Of a stretch of DNA of 8,708 nt, positions 1 to 7,018 are shown one piece after another. Under the pieces are notes generated by a model, which ran no database searches, was not told the origin of the DNA, and saw nothing but the letters and a program-made list of their open reading frames with translations. The translations under genes and the position numbers were made by a program. Source of the stretch: an uncultured Achromobacter sp. (GTDB lineage Bacteria; Pseudomonadota; Gammaproteobacteria; Burkholderiales; Burkholderiaceae_B); the NCBI GenBank assembly GCA_913775005.1, contig CAJYKY010000531.1, positions 1 to 8,708 of the forward strand, in the 5' to 3' direction. Position 1 is the first letter of the stretch. Each line of letters begins with the position of its first letter.

Positions 1-547
1 CAGCCACTTCCAGAAACATGATCTGGCCCGTGCTGCCGTACAGCGTTTCCGGCGTGGGTTCACCCACAAACTTCAGCACGGCGCCGTCCTTGGCCACGAG
101 CTCCAGCGCGGGTTCGTGTGCATCGCCGGACAAGGTGGCGCGCTGTTCACCCTTTAAGCGCTGGGCGATCTCGGCATCCAGCTGCATCAGGCTTTGCTCG
201 CACGCCTTCATCGTGGAAGCCAGGTTATCCACACGCAGCACGCCGTTCTGATAACGGTAAGGCCCGAACTGCGCATTGCAGCCACCGCGGATGTTCAAGC
301 CGTCCTGCGTGAAGGACAGGCGCAACTGATGCTCCACGCCCGCTTGCAACGCGGGAATCGTTTTGCCCGACGCGTCGGTGGCGGACACCAGACGCCAGTA
401 ATACGCGGGCAAGGTCAGCTGGCTGGACGGAGACGTGGCGGTGGGCGTAGTGGGCATCGAGGACGATCCTTCACGGGGAGAGGAAACCGGCGCGCATGCC
501 TGAAGCAGCGCGGTGCACACGGATGCAAGGAGGATTATTTTTTTCAT
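1..547 (-). CDS. META-domain lipoprotein, probable META plus DUF4377 protein (3' end cut by window edge)
   Basis: The first 182 residues are present; the frame runs off the left edge without a stop. A short signal peptide (Lys2-Lys3, hydrophobic 4-15) ends in a lipobox-like LQAC with Cys18, so the product is probably a lipoprotein; Gln at -2 is not ideal. After a Ser/Thr/Pro-rich spacer (about 20-45), residues 49-162 match the META (HslJ-like, DUF306) pattern: Trp51 opening the domain, GGCN at 88-91, and the T-x3-C pair Thr112 and Cys116. The last visible residues (GQIMFLEVA, 174-182) resemble the opening of DUF4377, which follows META in proteins I recall from Burkholderiales. META proteins are linked to envelope stress and novobiocin or heat response in E. 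coli HslJ, but the molecular function is not settled. The start at 547 is chosen for the AAGGAA ribosome site six bases upstream and the signal peptide beginning there. It follows the helicase gene by 144 nt, beyond a hairpin, so it is probably transcribed separately. Confidence 0.85.
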   Translation of the reverse strand, partial: MKKIILLASVCTALLQACAPVSSPREGSSSMPTTPTATSPSSQLTLPAYYWRLVSATDASGKTIPALQAGVEHQLRLSFTQDGLNIRGGCNAQFGPYRYQNGVLRVDNLASTMKACEQSLMQLDAEIAQRLKGEQRATLSGDAHEPALELVAKDGAVLKFVGEPTPETLYGSTGQIMFLEVA

Positions 548-553
548 GGTTCG

Positions 554-560
554 TTCCTTT
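554..560 (-). promoter_or_regulatory. Ribosome binding site of the META lipoprotein gene
   Basis: The minus strand reads AAAGGAA, six bases before the ATG at 547. It is the clearest Shine-Dalgarno match in the window and fixes the start codon. Confidence 0.7.
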
Positions 561-587
561 GAGCCGGATGGCACGGTGAAAAGCGGC

Positions 588-593
588 ATTCTA
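588..593 (-). promoter_or_regulatory. Possible -10 element (TAGAAT) for the META lipoprotein gene
   Basis: TAGAAT on the minus strand matches the sigma-70 -10 consensus at five of six bases. It would place the transcript start near 581, giving a 5' leader of about 34 nt. No convincing -35 lies 16-18 bases upstream, so the promoter is weak, activator-dependent or not real. A short inverted repeat (CGTCC-N7-GGACG, 594-610) occupies the spacer. Confidence 0.3.
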
Positions 594-646
594 CGTCCGA
601 GGAATGGACGATTTCGGCGCGCAGCCCGCCAGACCGTTTCTAAATC

Positions 647-676
647 TTGCTGCGCGCAAGGCCTCGCGCGCAGCAA
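647..676 (-). terminator. Strong hairpin after the helicase-nuclease gene, probable terminator
   Basis: A perfect 11-bp inverted repeat (TTGCTGCGCGC with GCGCGCAGCAA) encloses an 8-nt loop. It begins 15 nt past the helicase gene's stop codon. On the minus strand it is followed by GATTTAG, which has only three T's in a row. The stem is very GC-rich and stable, and the position is right for ending the helicase transcript, but the weak U-tract leaves intrinsic termination unproven. It could instead be a 3'-end stabilising stem. Confidence 0.6.
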
Positions 677-691
677 TTACAGTCTGACACC

Positions 692-3600
692 TTACCCACG
701 AACCTTTGCGCGCAGCAGGCCGCCTTCGTCTTGCAGCAAGCCCCGTTGCGCGAGCCCCGCCACGGCCTCTCCGACGCGCACCTCGGCGTCTGCCGCCGTG
801 CGGGACATGCCCAACATCCTGCACACCGACTTGATGACATCGGTCTTGGGCGCGTTGCCGGTCATCGCCAACACGTGCAGCACACCGTTGGCCAATTCCT
901 GCGTGCACACGTCGTCCATGCGGCGGCGCGTGGCCTCGTCGTCACCCGCAATCCGGAACCCCGTCCACGTGTCCGGCGATACGCCAGCGGGCCAATAGAA
1001 GGTAGCGCCGGCTTCGTCGGTCTGCTCGACGTCCACCGGCGTCAGGGTACGCAGCCGCTCGACGATACGCACGCCCGTGCGCTCCAGGCCCCACGCGCGA
1101 GCGATCTTCCGGTGCAGCGCGGTCTCTGCAATGGGGCCTTCGGTATCGATGACCTGACGCAGTTGCTCGGTCAGTTGGGCATTGTGGACGCGGCTGTAGA
1201 AGGCGTCGGAATCGCCAGCCGACTGGCTCAAGTCGGCAAGCGTGTAGGCGTGCACGCTGCCCGTCGCGCCGTGCGTGACGTTGCCCTGGGCGGACACGCT
1301 AGCGGCCGCGCCTTCGTGCGTGGTGATGACGAATTCCCCGCGTCCGGCAGCGGGCGCAATGTCTTCCGGCGCGGAAGCTTGCGGGTCGGCATCCGCCAGC
1401 TCGCCATCCGCGATCGCGACGTCTTCAGCGGCCGCGTCTGCGTTGTCCTGTTCCTCGTCATCCACCTGGCGTTCCAGCTCGGCCTTGAGCCGCGCCAGGA
1501 TTTTTTCCACTTCGCGTTCCGGATTGATCCACCAATCGGTGGACCACACGCGATGCAGCCGCCAGCCCAGCCCTTCCAGCACCACCTGACGCAAGCGGTC
1601 GCGGTCGCGCGCGGTGGCGCCGGAGTGGTAGGCGCGGCCATCGCATTCAATGCCCATCAGATAACGGCCCGGCGCTCGCGGATCCACCACGCCCATATCG
1701 ATGCGATACCCCGAGCACCCCACCTGCGGATGCACGACCCAGCCATGATTGCGCAGCACCTTGATGACCTGCGACTCGAACGGGCTGTCCGGCTCGCGGC
1801 CCGTCGGCAGCGACTGCTCGACCAAGGCGCGCGCGCCCTTTTGCGCAAACTCCAGGTAGTGCTTCAAGTCCCGCACGCCCGCCGCGCGCACACGAGACAG
1901 ATCGATCTGCTCGGGGCTGAGCGTGCTGTAGATCACCACGCCTTCTCGCGCCCGCGAAATGGCGACGTTCAGGCGGCGGTGTCCGCCTTCCCCATTGAGC
2001 GGGCCAAAGTTCATCGTCATCTTGCCGGCCGCGTCCGGGCCGAACGTGATCGAAAAATAGATCACGTCGCGCTCATCGCCCTGCACGTTTTCCAGGTTCT
2101 TGATGAACAGCGGCTCGCGCGATTGCGCCGAGATCGCCTTGTCCAGCTCGGCGTTGGCGCGGCGCCGCGCATCCAGCAGCGTTTCAATCAAGGCCTGTTG
2201 CGGCTGATTGAAGGTGACCACGCCCAGGGTCTGACGCCGGCGCGACTTGTCCAGGTAGTGCTGTTCGATGCCCTGCACGATGGCCTCGGCCTCGCGGCGG
2301 TTGGTCCGGCTGCCGCCCCGGTCGTAAATACCCGCAACCTTTTCCAGGCGCACGGCAACATCGTCCGTGACGGGCGACGGGAACGTGATCAGCTGCGAGT
2401 CGTAGTAAGTGACGTTGCTGAACGTGATCAGGCTTTCATGGCGGCTGCGGTAATGCCATTGCAGGCGCAGCCGGTTCATGTCGGCGCCCAGGCATTCGTC
2501 CAGAATGCTTTCCAGGTCTTCCACCTGGCCGTCGTCGCCCGCGCCGTCATCTTCGGGCGCGGACTTGGAAAAGAAGCTGGTGGGCGGCAGCTGCTTGGTG
2601 TCGCCCACCACCACCACTTGCTGACCGCGCGCGATGGCGCCCACGGAATCCCACACCGGAATCTGCGACGCTTCGTCAAACACCACCACATCAAACTGCG
2701 AATGGCCCGCGTCCAGATACTGCGCCACCGACAGCGGCGACATCAACAGGCACGGCGCCAGCTTGGGCAACAGCGACGGCAGGCGCTGCATCAATTGCCG
2801 CACCGGCACGTGGCGCGTCTTCTTTTGCAATTCGCGGCGCAACAGTCCCAGCTCGCTATCGGGGCTGACCAGCACCCCATTGCCGGCAGGCACCTTGCCG
2901 GCCAGCAGCGCGGCGATATAGGCCGACGTCAGCGTCTGGTAACGGTCATCTGCAAGGCGGAACTCCCGGATCTTGCGCTCGTGGTCGGCGCTGGAAAACG
3001 TGCGCAACACCGGCGTCTGGTCGATGATTTTCTTCACCCACCAGTTGCGATAGCTGAATTCAAAATGGGCTTGCACCTGCGCCAGCGCCACGCGCCCCTG
3101 CTCCAGCGACGCCACCAAGCCTTGCAGTTGCAGCGCTATCGCCTCATCGCGCGCCTTGCGCCACACGCACCATGACATCAGCACGGCCTTGTTGTGCCGC
3201 CAGCCGGCCATCACGCTCAACATGCGCTCCAGCGCGCCGCTGGCATCCGGCGCGCCCGCCAAGGGTTCGGTGGGCCGGGCGAGCGTTTCGGTGTGCGCCA
3301 GACGGTCTTGCAGATCCCGCCACGCGCTGCGATAGGCAAGCAGCTGCTTACCCAGCACCGCGCCGGGTTCAAGCAAGGCGCGATTGTCGCTGACCAGCGA
3401 TTGCAGGCGGGATCGCAGCGCGGCGATTGCCTCGGCCTGCCCCGCCCCCGCCGCGCCGGCCACCCGCGTGACGGCATCCGCAAACCGCGCCGCCCAGTCT
3501 TCATGCTGCTGCACGGCCACCCAATCGGTGGACAAGCCCGTGTAGGCGCCTTGCAGCAAGCGCTGCGCGTCCGCCTTCAGCACCGCCAGTTCACGGTCTT

Positions 3601-6600
3601 CAACATTGACCAGCGCCAACGGCGCCAGCACGGCGGTGATCGCGGCTTCGTCCGGACGCGCGCCGTCCTGGCGATAGGCAGCAAGGCGCTTGCGGATGCC
3701 GGCCTTCGCAAAAATGGACTTGGGCCACCACGTCGAACACGCCGACAGCCATTCGGCCTTGAGCGTATTGGCATCGAGCTCGGCCAATGACGCGCTCCAC
3801 GCTTCGCCTACCTCGGCCCAGTGCGCATTGCGCGCCAGCCCGTGCCGCGCCAACGCCTGCACCTGCAAGCGCGCGGCCGCGTTGTGGGCGGCGGCAGCCA
3901 GGCCCGCCGGCACCTGGGGCGCGGCCAGCAATACGTCGATCAGCTGATCCCATTGCGCGTACGCATCCAGGCTCAAGCCCGCTGCCGGCAGGCCCAGCGC
4001 CTCGCCCGCCGCGGCCGCCTGCGTCTGGAAGGCGGCAACGGCCTGCTCCAGCGCCGCGACCGAGGCAAGCAAGGCATCCTGCCAGCTGGGGCTCCATTCG
4101 GCCATGCCGATCAGCGCCAGGGGATGGCCCTTCAAGGTGCCCAGTTCGCCCGACAGCGTCGCCATGCGGCTGGCGGTTTCGCGCAGTTGCGCCACGTGCT
4201 GGCGCTGATGCGCATTGGCTTCGGCGTCGGCCCAGTACATCGGCGACGGCTCGGTGCCTGCATGTTCGATGCAGGTGCCGATGGCGTCGTACACGGTCAG
4301 GCCATTGGCATGCGTCTGGTGCAAAGCGCCGACCAGCCCGTTCAGATCCTGGCGCAACACGCTCAGGCGCTCGGCTTCGCGCGCCCAATCATCGCTGCTG
4401 CGTTGGCCGCTGTGATCCAGCGCGCGGCCCAGCTGCTGCAAGACTTCGGACTTGCGCGCCTTGGACGAATGCAGCTCCAGGCAAAACGGCCCTAGCCCGA
4501 TGCTGGCCAGGCGGCGATGCACCACTTCCAGCGCCGCCATCTTTTCCGACACGAACAACACCGTCTTGCCGCGCGCAAGCAAATGCGCGATCAGGTTCGT
4601 GATGGTCTGGCTCTTGCCCGTGCCAGGCGGGCCTTCCAGCACCAGATCGCGCCCGGCGTCCACCGCGCAGATCGCTTTAAGCTGCGACGAATCCGACAGC
4701 AGCGGCGTCATCAAGTCTTCGGGGCGATAGCTGTCGTCCAGCCGGTCAAAGCGTTCGTCCAGCGGCTCTTTTGCAAACGCCTGCCCGGGATGATCGATCA
4801 AATGCCGGACCACACGATTGGCCTTGAGCTGTTCCGTGCGGTCTTGCAGGTCCTTCCACATCAGGTATTTGGTGAACGAGAAAATGCCCAGGTGCACCTG
4901 CTCCAGCACTTCCCAGCCCGCAATCTCGCGCACGGCCAGGCGGAACGCCTGAAGCACGCGGGCCACATCCACGCCCTTGTCGTCGGCCGGCAGGACGTCC
5001 AGGCCCGGAATGCGCAACTCGTAGTTGTTGCGCAGCATCTGCAACAGCGTCGGGTTGATGATGGTTTCATCGTCGTGGCGCACCAGCCGGAAACCGCTGC
5101 GCACCGATTGGCGTTGCAACGACACCGGCACCAGGATCAGCGGCGCCAGATGCGCGCTTTCCGCGCCGGGGCTTTCCGTCCAGCGCAGCATGCCCATCGC
5201 CAGGTACAGCGTGTTGGCGCCGCCCTCTTCCAGCCCCGTGCGCGCCGCTCCGAAGATGGCCAGCAGATTCGCGTCCAGCGCGTCCTGCGCCACGCGGGCG
5301 ATCAATTCCTTGTTGCCCAGCGCGTCCAGCGCCATGTCATCCAGCGGCGCGCGGCCGCCTCGGTTCACGTGCACTTCGGCCACGCGCGGGTCGGTGCCGT
5401 CCATCAGTGCAGCGGGCAAGGCGCGGATCCGGAATTCGCTGCCATCGACGATGGCGTCTTCCAGGCGCGCCAGATCCGGCGCCACCAGCGGCAAGGTCGA
5501 CTTGGTGGGCTTGAAGTTCAACAGGCGGTTGCGCAGCGTCAGGTCCAGCAGGCGCGACTTCCATTTGGCCAGCCGGCCTTCGGGCGTGTCATCGGCAGGA
5601 TCCAGACTGATCACGAATTCCGGGTCCAGCGGCGGCAGCACGGGGGTGGGTTCGATGCCGGCGGGCAGTTCGGTCGCATCCGCCTCAGCGGGCGTCACCG
5701 TCACCGCGCGCGACGGCAAGGGCTTGATCTGCAACTCGCGCGCGCGGTGCACGTCGATGGCGTAGCGGAAGGTGCCTTCTTCGCGCAGATGCGCTGCGCC
5801 TTGCTCCAGAGCACGCCGCAAGGACGGACGGAAGTTCGGATGCTGGGCGATGCCCGTGGTTTCAAACACCAGGAATTCGCCGCTGTCCACGCGCTTTCTG
5901 ACGGCCTGCACATCGTCGGTCAGCGGGTCTGCAAAGCTGGCCTGATGCAGCCACACGCCCACCCAGGCATGCCCTTCCTTCAACAGAATCACGGGGCGCA
6001 AGCCCGCCTGTTCCAGGCACGATGAAAACAGCATGGCCAGATCCAGGCACGTGGCCACGCGCGCATCCAGGATGCGGTCGGGTGTGCGGATCTTCTGGCC
6101 GTCCACGCCGAACGACGCGGGCGGCTCGGCGTAATGCAGCGTTTCTGCGGCCAGCGTGCTGTAGATGGCCGACACCTGCTTCCACACGACATCGCGGCTC
6201 TTGGACTGGTAGCCGTTCATTTGCAGGTCGGCGTGTTGCGCGCGCAGCAGCTTGGCCGCCTTGCCGATCAACCCATCCACGGCCGGATTGTTCGGCATCG
6301 AAAACGCCGCCAGCAGCTCAGGCAATGCGCGCGTGCCGGCCCACTGGTCATAGGCCAGCACGGTCAAGGCATGCGAAACGCGGCCTATCTGCCAAGGGCT
6401 GGGATGCTGCGAACCGGAATGCTGCGAATCCGTTGGCTGTGGACTCGCGTCGTGCGCGTCCGCTTGCACGGTGACATCGATGCTGGCGCGCACCGCTTCT
6501 TGCAGATTGGCCACAAAGCCGTGATCCGGCGTCAGGTCCAGCGGCGCGACGCGGCGGATTTCGCCCGGCACCAGCACGTCAAAGCGCAGCGTCACGGGCT

Positions 6601-6895
6601 GCGCAAAGGCGGGATTGCAGCGCAGCCCGACCTCGACGTTTTCAAACGTATGCGCCGATCGGTTGGTCAGCCTTAGCGAGCGGACGATGGGGACGGCGTT
6701 CTGGATCGACGCATAGCCCAGCGTGGGGTCGGCTTCGATCTCGATGGTGATCGCATCGGCCTGCGCCACGCCGGCCGCGTTGTTGTCGACAAGCATCGCA
6801 ACGGGGGCAGCGGACGCCGAGGGCGCGGGCACCCCTGCGGCGTGCGCCGCACCCTCCTGGATCGCCGAAGGTTCCAGGTCTTGTCGCTTATCCAT
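692..6895 (-). CDS. Giant transglutaminase-like / DUF4011 / SF1 helicase / Vsr-like nuclease / DUF3320 protein, candidate phage-defence effector
   Basis: The intact product is 2067 residues. Domains seen: an Ala/Pro-rich start (1-45); an Ig-like beta-rich segment (about 49-145); a transglutaminase-like domain (about 235-350) with Cys283, His309 and Glu345; DUF4011 from about 441 to 735; an SF1 helicase with Gln738, Walker A GPPGTGKS (755-762), DEAS (1407-1410), GDTKQLPP (1431-1438), WHYRS (1480-1484), VQGDERD (1604-1610) and NVAISRAR (1643-1650); a Vsr-like nuclease (about 1705-1800) with Glu1707, Asp1733, ECDG (1750-1753), His1757 and RDRDR (1763-1767); an acidic linker (about 1811-1850); and winged-helix-like DUF3320 (about 1905-2050). 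About 645 residues separate Walker A from DEAS, much of it predicted helical. The family is cytoplasmic and expected to translocate on nucleic acid and cut it. Helicase plus Vsr in one chain resembles the Hhe defence type as I remember it. The start at 6895 has a weak GAGAGAG upstream; Met34 is an alternative but lacks any ribosome site. Base composition does not differ visibly from its neighbours. Domain calls are firm; the defence role is inferred. Confidence 0.9.
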   Translation of the reverse strand: MDKRQDLEPSAIQEGAAHAAGVPAPSASAAPVAMLVDNNAAGVAQADAITIEIEADPTLGYASIQNAVPIVRSLRLTNRSAHTFENVEVGLRCNPAFAQPVTLRFDVLVPGEIRRVAPLDLTPDHGFVANLQEAVRASIDVTVQADAHDASPQPTDSQHSGSQHPSPWQIGRVSHALTVLAYDQWAGTRALPELLAAFSMPNNPAVDGLIGKAAKLLRAQHADLQMNGYQSKSRDVVWKQVSAIYSTLAAETLHYAEPPASFGVDGQKIRTPDRILDARVATCLDLAMLFSSCLEQAGLRPVILLKEGHAWVGVWLHQASFADPLTDDVQAVRKRVDSGEFLVFETTGIAQHPNFRPSLRRALEQGAAHLREEGTFRYAIDVHRARELQIKPLPSRAVTVTPAEADATELPAGIEPTPVLPPLDPEFVISLDPADDTPEGRLAKWKSRLLDLTLRNRLLNFKPTKSTLPLVAPDLARLEDAIVDGSEFRIRALPAALMDGTDPRVAEVHVNRGGRAPLDDMALDALGNKELIARVAQDALDANLLAIFGAARTGLEEGGANTLYLAMGMLRWTESPGAESAHLAPLILVPVSLQRQSVRSGFRLVRHDDETIINPTLLQMLRNNYELRIPGLDVLPADDKGVDVARVLQAFRLAVREIAGWEVLEQVHLGIFSFTKYLMWKDLQDRTEQLKANRVVRHLIDHPGQAFAKEPLDERFDRLDDSYRPEDLMTPLLSDSSQLKAICAVDAGRDLVLEGPPGTGKSQTITNLIAHLLARGKTVLFVSEKMAALEVVHRRLASIGLGPFCLELHSSKARKSEVLQQLGRALDHSGQRSSDDWAREAERLSVLRQDLNGLVGALHQTHANGLTVYDAIGTCIEHAGTEPSPMYWADAEANAHQRQHVAQLRETASRMATLSGELGTLKGHPLALIGMAEWSPSWQDALLASVAALEQAVAAFQTQAAAAGEALGLPAAGLSLDAYAQWDQLIDVLLAAPQVPAGLAAAAHNAAARLQVQALARHGLARNAHWAEVGEAWSASLAELDANTLKAEWLSACSTWWPKSIFAKAGIRKRLAAYRQDGARPDEAAITAVLAPLALVNVEDRELAVLKADAQRLLQGAYTGLSTDWVAVQQHEDWAARFADAVTRVAGAAGAGQAEAIAALRSRLQSLVSDNRALLEPGAVLGKQLLAYRSAWRDLQDRLAHTETLARPTEPLAGAPDASGALERMLSVMAGWRHNKAVLMSWCVWRKARDEAIALQLQGLVASLEQGRVALAQVQAHFEFSYRNWWVKKIIDQTPVLRTFSSADHERKIREFRLADDRYQTLTSAYIAALLAGKVPAGNGVLVSPDSELGLLRRELQKKTRHVPVRQLMQRLPSLLPKLAPCLLMSPLSVAQYLDAGHSQFDVVVFDEASQIPVWDSVGAIARGQQVVVVGDTKQLPPTSFFSKSAPEDDGAGDDGQVEDLESILDECLGADMNRLRLQWHYRSRHESLITFSNVTYYDSQLITFPSPVTDDVAVRLEKVAGIYDRGGSRTNRREAEAIVQGIEQHYLDKSRRRQTLGVVTFNQPQQALIETLLDARRRANAELDKAISAQSREPLFIKNLENVQGDERDVIYFSITFGPDAAGKMTMNFGPLNGEGGHRRLNVAISRAREGVVIYSTLSPEQIDLSRVRAAGVRDLKHYLEFAQKGARALVEQSLPTGREPDSPFESQVIKVLRNHGWVVHPQVGCSGYRIDMGVVDPRAPGRYLMGIECDGRAYHSGATARDRDRLRQVVLEGLGWRLHRVWSTDWWINPEREVEKILARLKAELERQVDDEEQDNADAAAEDVAIADGELADADPQASAPEDIAPAAGRGEFVITTHEGAAASVSAQGNVTHGATGSVHAYTLADLSQSAGDSDAFYSRVHNAQLTEQLRQVIDTEGPIAETALHRKIARAWGLERTGVRIVERLRTLTPVDVEQTDEAGATFYWPAGVSPDTWTGFRIAGDDEATRRRMDDVCTQELANGVLHVLAMTGNAPKTDVIKSVCRMLGMSRTAADAEVRVGEAVAGLAQRGLLQDEGGLLRAKVRG
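6404..6433 (-). repeat. 15-bp tandem repeat inside the helicase gene
   Basis: ATGCTGCGAA occurs at 6404-6413 and again at 6419-6428, a 15-bp (five-codon) period with slight divergence. It encodes DSQHS followed by GSQHP (residues 156-165) in the loop between the Ig-like segment and the next domain. It is in frame and probably a slippage duplication in a flexible linker. Confidence 0.6.
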
Positions 6896-6956
6896 CGATC
6901 TCTCTCGGTTCGGTTTCGCGCCGGCCGATGCCCGCGGCGAATTTCTGCAATGCCGA

Positions 6957-6962
6957 ATTTTA
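6957..6962 (-). promoter_or_regulatory. Possible -10 element (TAAAAT) for the helicase-nuclease gene
   Basis: TAAAAT on the minus strand matches the -10 consensus at five of six bases, sitting in the only AT-rich patch of the 123-nt gap before the helicase gene. A start near 6950 would give a leader of about 55 nt. There is no recognisable -35; instead an imperfect palindrome (6973-6994) occupies that position. Confidence 0.3.
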
Positions 6963-6972
6963 AGACGCGATG

Positions 6973-6994
6973 CGACCCTCGCCCGCGAGGATCG
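6973..6994 (-). terminator. Inverted repeat between the LprI-like and helicase genes: weak terminator or operator
   Basis: CGATCCTCG and CGAGGGTCG form a 9-bp stem (one G-T pair) around a CGGG loop, 24 nt past the LprI-like gene's stop. The minus strand has no T-run after it, so Rho-independent termination in the gene direction is doubtful; on the plus strand it is followed by GAAAGTTTGTTTT, but no gene converges from that side. Because it is centred about 34 bases before the inferred helicase transcript start, it could equally be a repressor or activator site. Confidence 0.35.
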
Positions 6995-7018
6995 GAAAGT
7001 TTGTTTTGCAGCGCCCTG

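Noticed and set aside
647..3175. 842-residue open frame on the plus strand, opposite the helicase gene's 3' half
   Set aside because: Its product is dominated by Arg, His, Gln, Ala and Val with no domain, which is what the antisense of a GC-rich, third-position-biased gene looks like. The minus-strand frame has full helicase and nuclease motifs across the same bases.
4517..6025. 502-residue open frame on the plus strand, opposite DUF4011 and the transglutaminase-like domain
   Set aside because: Same His/Arg/Gln-rich shadow composition, no recognisable motif and no credible ribosome site; it is explained by the coding bias of the minus-strand gene.
6794..6796. Met34 as the start of the helicase-nuclease
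   Set aside because: No ribosome site precedes it, while Met1 has a modest GAGAGAG. The skipped stretch is low complexity, so the choice is not certain.
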